Source of the DNA: Sporomusaceae bacterium UBA1887
GTDB lineage: Bacteria; Bacillota; Negativicutes; Sporomusales; DSM-15969
Direction of reading: 5' to 3'
Assembly (NCBI GenBank): GCA_002337925.1
Contig: DDHB01000088.1
Location: 1-6,535, forward strand
Length of the DNA: 6,535 nucleotides
Positions 1 to 5,748 of the stretch are shown here, in pieces; the first letter of the stretch is position 1; each line of letters begins with the position of its first letter. Under the pieces are notes generated by a model that was not told the origin of the DNA, searched no databases, and saw only the letters and a list, made by a program, of their open reading frames with translations. The translations under genes were made by a program, and so were the position numbers.

Positions 1-20
1 ACCGACTGAGCTACACCAGC
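1..20 (-). tRNA. 5' end of a tRNA cut by the window edge, probably tRNA-Thr
   Basis: Read on the minus strand, these 20 nt match the first 20 nt of the complete tRNA-Thr at 377-452 at 18 positions, including the whole 7-nt acceptor strand GCTGGTG and the start of the D arm (TAGCTCAG). The anticodon lies outside the window. An acceptor strand shared with the Thr tRNA suggests a second threonine isoacceptor, but other tRNAs can carry the same 5' strand, so the amino acid is inferred. It is the last visible gene of the minus-strand tRNA cluster. Confidence 0.7.
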
Positions 21-32
21 ACTATAAATCGT

Positions 33-47
33 CTGGTTAATAACCAG
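33..47. repeat. Palindrome in the spacer between tRNAs
   Basis: CTGGTTA and TAACCAG form perfect 7-bp arms around a single A, in the 40-nt spacer between the first initiator tRNA and the partial tRNA at the edge. In RNA it would fold as about 5 bp with a 5-nt loop. No T-tract follows in the reading direction, so it is not an obvious terminator. It may be a processing or spacer structure in the tRNA precursor; the function is unknown. Confidence 0.45.
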
Positions 48-60
48 TCGATAATAAATT

Positions 61-136
61 TGGTTGCGGGGACAGGACTTGAACCTGTGACCTTCGGGTT
101 ATGAGCCCGACGAGCTGCCAGCTGCTCCACCCCGCG
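61..136 (-). tRNA. Initiator tRNA-fMet (CAU), copy 2 in transcription order
   Basis: This 76-nt tRNA includes an encoded CCA. Its anticodon is CAT. Two bacterial initiator hallmarks are visible: the first base C faces A at position 72 (no pair at the end of the acceptor stem), and the anticodon stem carries three consecutive G-C pairs (GGG/CCC) next to the loop CTCATAA. It therefore delivers formylmethionine for translation initiation rather than elongator Met or Ile. It differs from its neighbour at 153-228 at only four positions, which form two compensatory pair changes. Confidence 0.96.
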
Positions 137-152
137 ACGAGTGGGGAAAAAT

Positions 153-228
153 TGGTTGCGGGAGCAGGACTTGAACCTGCGACCTTCGGGTTATGAGCCC
201 GACGAGCTGCCAGCTGCTCCATCCCGCG
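153..228 (-). tRNA. Initiator tRNA-fMet (CAU), copy 1 in transcription order
   Basis: A 76-nt tRNA with anticodon CAT and encoded CCA. It has the same initiator hallmarks as the copy at 61-136: a C1 x A72 mismatch and three G-C pairs in the anticodon stem. Pair 7-66 is A-U here but G-C in the other copy, and the outer T-stem pair is G-C here but A-U there, so both copies keep full stems and both are likely functional. Only 16 nt separate the two genes, which fits joint transcription and processing. Confidence 0.96.
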
Positions 229-262
229 ACGATAATTAGGGCGCTTAAAAATTTCTAACCAA

Positions 263-283
263 CCTTAGCTTTGAAGCTAAAGG
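263..283. repeat. Hairpin-forming inverted repeat between tRNA-Tyr and tRNA-fMet
   Basis: TTAGCTT (265-271) and AAGCTAA (274-280) form perfect arms around TG. With one bulged A, the pairing extends outward through CCT/AGG. In the transcript it would lie just after the tRNA-Tyr CCA end. The following bases on the minus strand are not a clean T-tract, so I call it a spacer hairpin, possibly involved in precursor processing, and not a confident terminator. Confidence 0.4.
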
Positions 284-286
284 AAA

Positions 287-372
287 TGGTGGAGGGAGAA
301 GGATTCGAACCTTCGAAGGTGAAAACCGGCAGATTTACAGTCTGCTCCCTTTAGCCACTCGGGAACCCCTCC
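287..372 (-). tRNA. tRNA-Tyr (GUA)
   Basis: An 86-nt class II tRNA with a long variable arm and encoded CCA. The anticodon GTA sits in the loop ACTGTAAAT, which assigns tyrosine. The acceptor strands GGAGGGG and TCCCTCC pair with one G-U wobble, and the T arm GAAGG-TTCGAAT-CCTTC is perfect. It is the second gene of the cluster in transcription order. Confidence 0.97.
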
Positions 373-376
373 ATTA

Positions 377-452
377 TGGAGCTGGTGATAGGAATTGAAC
401 CCACAACCTGCTGATTACAAGTCAGCTGCTCTACCAATTGAGCTACACCAGC
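377..452 (-). tRNA. tRNA-Thr (UGU)
   Basis: A 76-nt tRNA with encoded CCA and anticodon TGT in the loop CTTGTAA, reading threonine ACA and, by wobble, other ACN codons. The acceptor stem GCTGGTG/CACCAGC is perfect; the T stem has two G-U pairs. It is the promoter-proximal gene of the cluster, and only 4 nt separate its 3' end from the 5' end of tRNA-Tyr. Confidence 0.96.
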
Positions 453-494
453 ATCTTCATCAACCAGGCTATAAATAACCGGTGACGAGATATT

Positions 495-523
495 ATATTA
501 CCATAGGATTTCATAATTGTAAA
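495..523 (-). promoter_or_regulatory. Probable sigma-A promoter of the tRNA operon
   Basis: On the minus strand, TTTACA (523-518; 5 of 6 matches to TTGACA) is followed after exactly 17 nt by TAATAT (500-495). An overlapping perfect TATAAT (497-492) would give a 20-nt spacer. Transcription would begin about 35 nt before tRNA-Thr. The region lies between the uppP stop and the tRNA cluster, and uppP has no convincing terminator, so some read-through from uppP is possible. Confidence 0.7.
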
Positions 524-551
524 GAGCTAAATAACCATTTTTTTTGGAAAA

Positions 552-1346
552 CTAGCTAAAGAAGTACCAGTAGGATATTCCGGCCACCAAGAAGCGATAA
601 TAAGCGAAAGACGCCAATGATGAACGGTTCAAAAAACCCAAGAACCAAATAATTGATGCATAAGCAACTACAAAAGCAACTACAAATCCAATTGCAAACA
701 TTTGCAGATCGGCAATACTCAAGTTATTCCAGAATTTGAGCAAGTCATAAAGACAGGCAACCAGCATGATCGGCACAGCGATTATAAAAGAAAACTCGGC
801 TGCTGCTTTGCGGCTCATACCGAAAAGCAAGCCACCGGCAATGGTTGAACCGGAGCGGGAAAAACCAGGCCAAAGCGAAAGCACCTGAAATAGGCCTACA
901 AGAAAAGCTTGCTTTATTGACATTTCCTCTACATCGCGAGTGAGCGGGCGAGGAGACATCTTCTCGGCTACAAGCATGAAAATCGCACCAGCTACCAAAC
1001 CGATAATCACCGTAAAGGGCGAAAATAAATATGCTTTAATTGGTTTGTGCAGTGCGTATGCAATCAACAATACCGGTACAATCCCTGCAGCTACATGCAA
1101 AGCAGAAAGTCCTGAGGTTGATCCCAGTCGGCGAATATCCAGCATTCTCATGAATTTATCGCGATATAAAATAAAAACAGCTAGTATTGCCCCAAGCTGA
1201 ATAAACACTTCAAATACACTTGCCTTTTCCCCTTCAAAACCCAGGAGTGAACCGGTTAATATCATATGACCAGTTGAAGAAACCGGTAAAAATTCCGTCA
1301 ATCCCTCCACAATACCAATAATCACTGCAATCAGATTCTCACTCAC
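552..1346 (-). CDS. uppP: Undecaprenyl-diphosphatase UppP (BacA family)
   Basis: UppP is an integral membrane enzyme that removes a phosphate from undecaprenyl diphosphate, regenerating the lipid carrier for peptidoglycan and other envelope polymers; extra dosage gives bacitracin resistance in characterised members. At 264 aa it has the usual length. The first family motif, EGLTEFLPVSSTGH (residues 14-27), carries the conserved acidic residues E14 and E18 and H27. The second, PGFSRSGST (160-168), carries R164, matching the essential arginine of the family. About eight hydrophobic segments span the chain. The start is GTG, directly preceded by an in-frame TGA, so no longer form is possible. 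The AAAGGA ribosome binding site (1364-1359) is 12 nt upstream, rather far, suggesting modest initiation. It lies 59 bp after the Nudix gene on the same strand. Function is certain at family level. Confidence 0.97.
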   Translation of the reverse strand: MSENLIAVIIGIVEGLTEFLPVSSTGHMILTGSLLGFEGEKASVFEVFIQLGAILAVFILYRDKFMRMLDIRRLGSTSGLSALHVAAGIVPVLLIAYALHKPIKAYLFSPFTVIIGLVAGAIFMLVAEKMSPRPLTRDVEEMSIKQAFLVGLFQVLSLWPGFSRSGSTIAGGLLFGMSRKAAAEFSFIIAVPIMLVACLYDLLKFWNNLSIADLQMFAIGFVVAFVVAYASIIWFLGFLNRSSLASFAYYRFLVAGISYWYFFS

Positions 1347-1386
1347 TCAATTGCCACGTCCTTTGCTACCAAAATTGTGCTTTTTT

Positions 1387-1415
1387 ATTATATAGTAAAA
1401 ATTGCCTAATTAAAA
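1387..1415 (-). promoter_or_regulatory. Possible promoter of uppP
   Basis: A perfect TATAAT (1392-1387) lies 40 nt before the uppP GTG on the minus strand. The hexamer 17 nt further upstream, TTTTAA (1415-1410), matches the -35 consensus at only 3 of 6 positions and overlaps the last codons of the Nudix gene. Either this is a weak promoter for uppP alone, or uppP is mostly read from the Nudix promoter. Confidence 0.35.
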
Positions 1416-1927
1416 CCTTTACTCTCATTTTTTAATAGCTCAATCACTTGCCGGTCTGTCGGAAATGCCAGCGGAGGCAATTGTTCCAGCTCAAAATATC
1501 CTACCTCCGAAATATCATCACCTGCAAGCAAAGTTCCGCCTGTGACATGAGCAACAAACCAGATTCCTACCGTATGAACATTGGGATTATGGAAATTAGA
1601 TAACGCAGTAAAAACTCTCTCCACTTCAATTGTAAGACCGGTTTCTTCTCTAAATTCCCGGCGTACTGCATCGTAGACATCTTCTTCATACTCAACATAT
1701 CCGCAGGGAATACACCATAATCCGGGATAGGCCGTAGTAGACGAGCGCTTGCCCAACAGAATTTTTCCGTTATTCATAACAATTGCCGCTACTCCTACGA
1801 TTGGATTCTCATAAAAAATATAACTGCAATTCGAGCATACTAACCGCTGCTTCTCAGCTACTTGCTGATAGTTTAGTTTACCTCCGCACTTAGGACAATG
1901 AAAAAACCTTTGGTTTCTCATGCTCAC
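1406..1927 (-). CDS. Nudix hydrolase with N-terminal zinc ribbon
   Basis: Nudix enzymes hydrolyse nucleoside diphosphates linked to another group (for example NADH, ADP-ribose or sugar nucleotides). The exact substrate cannot be read from this sequence. Residues 11-34 form a rubredoxin-like zinc ribbon with two CxxC pairs (C11/C14 and C31/C34), as in NudC-type and related cytosolic Nudix proteins. The Nudix box is complete: G76, x5, E82, x7, then REFREETGL from R90, with metal-binding glutamates E91, E94 and E95. The loop before it is IPCG instead of the common PGG. Length is 173 aa. The start is GTG, directly preceded by an in-frame TAA; the ribosome binding site AGAGAGGG ends 11 nt before GTG but 17 nt before the ATG two codons later, favouring GTG. 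It is much shorter than NudC (about 260 aa), so NADH pyrophosphatase activity should not be assumed. Confidence 0.92.
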   Translation of the reverse strand: MSMRNQRFFHCPKCGGKLNYQQVAEKQRLVCSNCSYIFYENPIVGVAAIVMNNGKILLGKRSSTTAYPGLWCIPCGYVEYEEDVYDAVRREFREETGLTIEVERVFTALSNFHNPNVHTVGIWFVAHVTGGTLLAGDDISEVGYFELEQLPPLAFPTDRQVIELLKNESKGFN

Positions 1928-1965
1928 TTATCTAGTATCCCTCTCTTTCTCCACTATCTCTCCCT

Positions 1966-1994
1966 ATTGTACAGCATTAGTAAACGAAAGTTAA
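1966..1994 (-). promoter_or_regulatory. Probable sigma-A promoter of the Nudix gene
   Basis: On the minus strand, TTAACT (1994-1989; 4 of 6 matches) and TACAAT (1971-1966; 5 of 6) are separated by the ideal 17 nt. The -10 box ends 38 nt before the GTG start, leaving a leader of about 30 nt that contains the ribosome binding site. It would serve the Nudix gene and possibly uppP. Confidence 0.6.
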
Positions 1995-2012
1995 CGTCTT
2001 CCGCAACTAAAT

Positions 2013-2048
2013 ACTAGTGCAGCGCCGGCTAGACCGACGTGCACTAGT
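2013..2048 (-). terminator. Strong hairpin after the YetF-like gene; terminator-like but without a U-tract
   Basis: ACTAGTGCA (2013-2021) and TGCACTAGT (2040-2048) are perfect 9-bp arms. Inside them, after one bulged base (2022), six more pairs close a 5-nt loop (2029-2033), giving a 15-bp stem. One inner pair is G-U in minus-strand RNA but would be a C-A mismatch in plus-strand RNA, so the fold suits the minus transcript. It begins 14 nt after the stop codon of the YetF-like gene. The bases after it (ATTTAGTTGC) are not a real U-tract, so 3'-end protection, processing or a dispersed repeat are alternatives. Confidence 0.5.
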
Positions 2049-2062
2049 TACTACATAAACTC

Positions 2063-2767
2063 TTAGTGAAAAAAAACATTGCTTTCCAGAATACCCTCTT
2101 CCGTTATATGAAGATTATGCTGTTTATCCATAAATGCAATAAAGACATTGTCAATGCGATCCTGGTATTTCTGATGAAATTCTTCAATCTCCTGCGGTGA
2201 AAACCCCATCTTTTTCAGCAAATCCACTTGCAGCACTCCTTCCAGAATAATCGGCACTAAGATGCGGTTCGCGTCAACGTTAAGTTTCAACTGCTGAGGC
2301 GTCACCGGTGAATACTCTGGTTTTCTCAATACACTCAACCTGCCATGAGGCTCAAAAATCGCAACTTCGACCTCAGTTATATCAAATACATCTTTTTCCC
2401 TCAGCATTTGCAGTAATATTTCTACCGGCACGCGAACCTTAGCCAAATTAGCTTTAATAATCTGACCGTTCTCTACGAGCACAGTCGGATCAGACGACAG
2501 CGATCTTTGTATTTTACGAAATTTAATACTCAGCCAGCTTACACAGATTTGCAAAACGCCTAATACAACCAGCGCCACAATTGTCCTGCTTAATTCAATA
2601 TGGGGATCAACAATTCCCGCCCCCACAACTGTTCCTGCAGTAATTGATACTGCAAAATCAAACGGACTAAGTTCACCTATCTGGCGCTTCCCCAGTATTA
2701 GCCAGATTAGCAGCATCGCCGCAATACTCACTGTGGCGTGAAAAGCAGTTCCACCAAGTGTCTCCAT
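2063..2767 (-). CDS. YetF/DUF421-family membrane protein
   Basis: The family is widespread in Firmicutes (YetF, YdfS and relatives in Bacillus subtilis) and lacks a firmly defined biochemical role. Three hydrophobic segments lie near residues 8-26, 35-54 and 60-80. The family signature GKRQIGELSPFDFAVSI (26-42) joins the first two. A soluble domain follows, with the conserved stretches DPTVLVENGQI (93-103) and LREKDVFDITEVEVAIFEP (122-140), typical of the YetF C-terminal domain. A second half (about 165-234) is probably cytosolic. Length is 234 aa, normal for the family. The ATG is preceded at 6 nt by a near-perfect AGGAGG site, so translation should be efficient. The gene stands alone between two hairpins, with a perfect TATAAT just upstream. 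Family assignment is secure; function is unknown. Confidence 0.93.
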   Translation of the reverse strand: METLGGTAFHATVSIAAMLLIWLILGKRQIGELSPFDFAVSITAGTVVGAGIVDPHIELSRTIVALVVLGVLQICVSWLSIKFRKIQRSLSSDPTVLVENGQIIKANLAKVRVPVEILLQMLREKDVFDITEVEVAIFEPHGRLSVLRKPEYSPVTPQQLKLNVDANRILVPIILEGVLQVDLLKKMGFSPQEIEEFHQKYQDRIDNVFIAFMDKQHNLHITEEGILESNVFFH

Positions 2768-2785
2768 TATTGCCCTCCTCTAATA

Positions 2786-2807
2786 AACTATTATAGTGTG
2801 AACAGTT
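2786..2807 (-). promoter_or_regulatory. -10 box of the YetF-like gene inside an imperfect dyad
   Basis: A perfect TATAAT (2795-2790, minus strand) lies 22 nt before the ATG, giving a very short leader that still includes the ribosome binding site. The expected -35 position reads AAACCA and does not match TTGACA, so an activator or another sigma factor may be needed. The -10 box is overlapped by an imperfect dyad, AACTATT (2786-2792) and AACAGTT (2801-2807), 6 of 7 matching, which could be an operator. Confidence 0.4.
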
Positions 2808-2825
2808 CGGTCTGGTTTTATTAAG

Positions 2826-2850
2826 CAAAGGCTGCAGGCAGCAGCTTTTG
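2826..2850. repeat. Inverted repeat upstream of the YetF-like gene's -10 box
   Basis: CAAAGGCTGC (2826-2835) and GCAGCTTTTG (2841-2850) can form a 10-bp stem with one G-U pair and the loop AGGCA. The wobble is allowed only in plus-strand RNA; in the minus transcript it is a mismatch, leaving a weaker 5 + 4 bp stem. It lies about 30 nt upstream of the -10 box and 28 nt past the atoE terminator, so a DNA-level operator or a relic second terminator are both possible. Confidence 0.4.
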
Positions 2851-2877
2851 TCATTCTTATTTCACCCAAAAACCGTT

Positions 2878-2918
2878 TAAATAATAAAATCAGCCGCTCT
2901 CGTAAAAAAGCGGCTGAT
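2878..2918 (-). terminator. Rho-independent terminator of the atoDAE operon
   Basis: ATCAGCCGCT (2889-2898) and AGCGGCTGAT (2909-2918) are perfect 10-bp arms around a 10-nt loop. On the minus strand the stem is followed by TTTTATTATTTA. It starts 17 nt after the atoE stop codon. This is a textbook intrinsic terminator and marks the end of the operon. Confidence 0.9.
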
Positions 2919-2935
2919 CTCCATTATCTAATAAA

Positions 2936-4357
2936 TTACTGCATAACCGGCGCCACATAGGGCAAAGTTTTACCTAGCAGCCATAAGAGAATTAGTACTG
3001 CCGGAATATGAAAGGCAAGCTGTAAAATAGCATAACCGGCAAGATCTCTTGCTTTTACGCCGGTAACGCCAAGCAGCGGCAGCATCCAGAAAGGATTGAT
3101 AAAATTAGGCAGCGCTTCCGCCGCATTATATACCTGCACAATCCAAGCCAGATTGACTTTCAGCTGATTAGCCGCTTCCAGTACATAAGGGGCCTCTACA
3201 ACCCATTTACCGCCGCCTGAGGGCAGGAAAAGCCCTGCTATAGCCGAGTAAATGCCAACCGTGACGGGAAGTGTCTCCTTATTGGAAATAGATACAAAAA
3301 ATTGCGCTAGAACATCGTTTAAGCCGCATCCCATCATCATACCAAAAATACCGGCATATAAAGGGAACTGAATAAATACGCCTCCCGTCATAGGTATAGA
3401 TTTGGCAACAGCCTTAAGAAAAGCTCGCGGCGTCCAATGAAACAGCATACCCACGATAAGCAGCATAAACGTATAAATATTTAGATCCAGTGCGGCTAAT
3501 CCACCCTTAGTAGTAAATGTGTTTACAAGAAAAAGAAAGCCTAATATGACAACAATTATCGTCAGAATTGGGCTAAATTCCAAATATTCACCAGGAGTTT
3601 TTGCTTTTTCAACAACTTCTTCTTCATCTTCCTTGTAATGGATACCAGCCATTTCTGCCGTTTTTGCACGTTCCGCTGACGGCGCAGATACATAACAAAT
3701 CCAGCAGGATAAGATAATCAGCACGCTAAGCATCACTAAATTTTGCCAGGTAAACAATGTCATTTCTAAACCAATGACTCCGCTTATTTTATATAAGGCC
3801 GGTGGAATAGAGTTTTTCGTAGCCATCATTAGCGCCGCCGACGAAGAAAGGCCCAGTGCCCAAATGCTGCACAAACCAAGATACCCTGCAGCGCCAACCG
3901 CCCGGTAATCAACACCCTTGACGCGTTTGGAAATTTCTCGAATTAAAAAACCAGACAGGACTAAGCTAAAGCCCCAGCTCAGCAGTGATGCCAACATTGC
4001 CACAAGTGCTACATAGGCAACTGCCATTTTGGGAGTTGACGGGACACCTGCCAGTTTAACAATCACGGCTTTAACAGGCTTTGATACGGCAACAACATAA
4101 CCAGTAATAATAACAAAAGCCATCTGCATAGTAAAAGGCACTAAACTCCAAAATGATTTTCCGAAATCAACAGCTACCTCTGACGGAGTCCGTCCCATAA
4201 TAAGCGCTACTGCAGCTACCAAAACAACGGCAAGAACGGCAAAAATATACGCATCAGGAAACCATTTTTCGCTCCAATCAGCTAAGGCTGCCCCCCAGCG
4301 CGCCAATAAACCGGGTTTTTCTTCTTCTCTTTGCGGAGAAATGACAGTTTGACTCAT
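2936..4357 (-). CDS. atoE: Short-chain fatty acid transporter (AtoE family)
   Basis: AtoE-family carriers take up short-chain acids such as acetoacetate or butyrate across the inner membrane. The 473-aa protein is a little longer than the roughly 440-aa E. coli AtoE, partly through a charged N-terminal tail (residues 1-30). Ten or more hydrophobic segments follow, interrupted by an acidic, lysine-rich cytosolic loop (about 226-258, including KEDEEEVVEKAK). Family motifs near the C terminus include LPSGGGKWVVEAP (378-390) and NFINPFWMLPLLG (418-430). The ATG has an AAAGGAG site 9 nt upstream and begins 20 bp after the atoA stop codon, so it is co-transcribed with the CoA-transferase genes. The pairing supports import of an acid that AtoD/AtoA then activate. 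The exact substrate is not determined by sequence. Confidence 0.94.
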   Translation of the reverse strand: MSQTVISPQREEEKPGLLARWGAALADWSEKWFPDAYIFAVLAVVLVAAVALIMGRTPSEVAVDFGKSFWSLVPFTMQMAFVIITGYVVAVSKPVKAVIVKLAGVPSTPKMAVAYVALVAMLASLLSWGFSLVLSGFLIREISKRVKGVDYRAVGAAGYLGLCSIWALGLSSSAALMMATKNSIPPALYKISGVIGLEMTLFTWQNLVMLSVLIILSCWICYVSAPSAERAKTAEMAGIHYKEDEEEVVEKAKTPGEYLEFSPILTIIVVILGFLFLVNTFTTKGGLAALDLNIYTFMLLIVGMLFHWTPRAFLKAVAKSIPMTGGVFIQFPLYAGIFGMMMGCGLNDVLAQFFVSISNKETLPVTVGIYSAIAGLFLPSGGGKWVVEAPYVLEAANQLKVNLAWIVQVYNAAEALPNFINPFWMLPLLGVTGVKARDLAGYAILQLAFHIPAVLILLWLLGKTLPYVAPVMQ

Positions 4358-4377
4358 ACGTATCCACTCCTTTGTTT

Positions 4378-5034
4378 TTATGCACTTTTCATCGTCGAAA
4401 GGGAGCTGCTGATAATCAGCGGAGCCTCCGTCTTTTGGACCACTTCTTCTGCCGTAATTCCCGGAGCGACTTCCTCCAGGATCAGACCTGCAGAAGTTAC
4501 CCGTATCACCGCCAATTCAGTGACAATCAACGAAACAACACCTTGTCCGGTAAGTGGTAAGCTGCACTGTTTGAGAATTTTAGCCGAACCGTCTTTAGCC
4601 GTATGTTCCATAGCCACAATAACTTTACGTGCACCGGCAACAAGATCCATAGCACCACCCATCCCCGGCACCATCTTACCCGGTACCATCCAATTTGCCA
4701 GATTCCCTTTAACATCTACCTCTAAACCACCTAAAACAGTAACATCCAAATGTCCACCCCTTACCAAGGCAAAGGATAGTAAACTATCAAATACAGCTCC
4801 TCCCGGTACGATCCCCGCCGGTTGGCCACCAGCATTAACTAAATCAGCATCAGCGGAACCGCTGAGCGGACCTAATCCAACAAAACCATTTTCCGAATGA
4901 AGCGTTACGGAAACATCAGCAGGCAGATAATTGGCTACCAGTGTAGGCAGGCCAATGCCTAAATTAACAACATCACCATTTTTCATCTCTAATGCCACTC
5001 TTCTGGCAATTAGTTCCTTGCTGCCCATTGCCAT
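4378..5034 (-). CDS. atoA: 3-oxoacid/acetate CoA-transferase subunit B (AtoA/CtfB family)
   Basis: This is the catalytic (beta) subunit of a two-subunit CoA-transferase that moves CoA from acetyl-CoA or another acyl-CoA to acetoacetate or a short-chain acid through a glutamyl-CoA intermediate. The catalytic signature LHSENGFVG (residues 45-53) is intact, with E48 as the glutamate that forms the thioester. Further conserved blocks are NLGIGLPT (24-31), GGLEVD (102-107) and GMGGAMDLV (124-132). At 218 aa it matches the E. coli subunit (about 216 aa). The start ATG shares its A with the TAA stop of atoD (TAATG), indicating translational coupling; GGGAGG lies 9 nt upstream, inside the end of atoD. 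A second ATG two codons later has poorer spacing. Butyrate-acetoacetate CoA-transferase (ctfB) is an equally good name; specificity cannot be told from sequence. Confidence 0.95.
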   Translation of the reverse strand: MAMGSKELIARRVALEMKNGDVVNLGIGLPTLVANYLPADVSVTLHSENGFVGLGPLSGSADADLVNAGGQPAGIVPGGAVFDSLLSFALVRGGHLDVTVLGGLEVDVKGNLANWMVPGKMVPGMGGAMDLVAGARKVIVAMEHTAKDGSAKILKQCSLPLTGQGVVSLIVTELAVIRVTSAGLILEEVAPGITAEEVVQKTEAPLIISSSLSTMKSA

Positions 5035-5696
5035 TAGTCCATACCTCCCTGCTCTGCCACAATATAGTCAACAACTATGCCAGGCACCATAACTTCATCA
5101 GGATCAATCGCCCCCACTTCTACCACTTCCCCAACTAGTGCTACAACCAGATCAGCGGCCATCGCCATAACGGGATTAAAATTACGGGCAGAGCGTCTGA
5201 AGACCAAATTTCCCGCCTTATCTGCTTTATGGGCATATATAAGCGCCACATCGCTTCGCAAAGGTAATTCCAGCAGATAGTCCCGGTTGTTAACCTTGAT
5301 TTTTTGCTTACCCTCTTCGACAATTGTCCCTACTCCTGTAGGTGTAAGGACCCCGCCTAAGCCGCTGCCGCCTGCCCTGATTTTTTCTGCGAGCGTCCCT
5401 TGCGGTGTCAACTCAACTTCAAGCTCCCCTGCTAGTAGCTGCCTTCCTGTTTCCGGATTGGTTCCAATATGGGAAACAATGGCCTTTTTTACTTGCCGGT
5501 TCACGATAAGCTTGCCAATGCCCTGCTCAGGTATCGCCGTATCATTGGCAATCACGGTCAACTCTTTTACTTGTTTTTTCACTAATTCATCAACCAACGC
5601 CAGTGGTGTTCCTACCGCCAGAAAGCCGCCAATCATAACAGACATTCCATCATGGACACCATTGAGCGCTTCTTCCAGTTTTCTTACCTTATTCAT
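5034..5696 (-). CDS. atoD: 3-oxoacid/acetate CoA-transferase subunit A (AtoD/CtfA family)
   Basis: This is the alpha subunit, which pairs with the AtoA product to form the active CoA-transferase. The CoA-transferase signature DGMSVMIGGFLAVGTP (residues 16-31 from the chosen start) is complete, followed by the conserved LTPQGTLAEKIRAGGSGLGG (96-115). I place the start at ATG 5696, giving 220 aa, the same length as E. coli AtoD. An in-frame GTG at 5702 would add two residues, but it touches the ribosome binding site AAGGGGGA (5710-5703), whereas the ATG is 6 nt from it. It is the first gene of the operon, about 26 nt downstream of the predicted start of transcription from the -24/-12 promoter. 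The stop codon overlaps the atoA start, fitting equal production of both subunits. The E. coli order atoD-atoA-atoE is preserved. Confidence 0.95.
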   Translation of the reverse strand: MNKVRKLEEALNGVHDGMSVMIGGFLAVGTPLALVDELVKKQVKELTVIANDTAIPEQGIGKLIVNRQVKKAIVSHIGTNPETGRQLLAGELEVELTPQGTLAEKIRAGGSGLGGVLTPTGVGTIVEEGKQKIKVNNRDYLLELPLRSDVALIYAHKADKAGNLVFRRSARNFNPVMAMAADLVVALVGEVVEVGAIDPDEVMVPGIVVDYIVAEQGGMD

Positions 5697-5733
5697 TTTC
5701 ACTCCCCCTTCTTTGAACCAATATTATTTATTT

Positions 5734-5748
5734 GCAAATTTCATGCCA
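5734..5748 (-). promoter_or_regulatory. Sigma-54 (-24/-12) promoter of atoDAE
   Basis: The minus strand reads TGGCATG, four bases, then TTGC (5748-5734). Against the consensus TGGCACG-N4-TTGC only one base differs. The invariant GG (5747-5746) and GC (5735-5734) are separated by exactly 10 nt, as RpoN requires. Predicted transcription start is near 5722, leaving about 26 nt before the atoD ATG. The gene directly upstream encodes a sigma-54 activator, which independently supports the call. Confidence 0.9.

Noticed and set aside
37..222. A 61-codon open frame across the two initiator tRNAs on the minus strand
   Set aside because: It lies almost wholly inside two well-formed tRNA genes, and its internal repetition simply reflects the tRNA duplication. 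It has no independent coding evidence.
1..452. tRNA cluster as an integration site for a mobile element
   Set aside because: All complete tRNAs are intact, no integrase gene or direct repeat of a tRNA 3' end is visible, and the neighbouring genes are housekeeping. Nothing supports an element in the window.
529..551. T/A-run after uppP as a terminator
   Set aside because: There is a run of eight A residues on the minus strand but no stem before it; only a 3-bp CCA/TGG repeat flanks the run.
1406..1927. Calling the Nudix protein NudC (NADH pyrophosphatase)
   Set aside because: It has a zinc ribbon, but it is far shorter than NudC and its ribbon is at the very N terminus. I cannot see the NudC-specific motif after the Nudix box, so only the broad family is supported.
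4331..4900. A 189-codon plus-strand open frame antisense to atoA, with further plus-strand frames at 4372-4560, 5077-5280 and 5287-5757
   Set aside because: They are antisense to atoA and atoD, whose protein families and catalytic motifs are certain. Their translations are rich in Pro, Thr and Ser with no recognisable motif, as expected from shadow frames.
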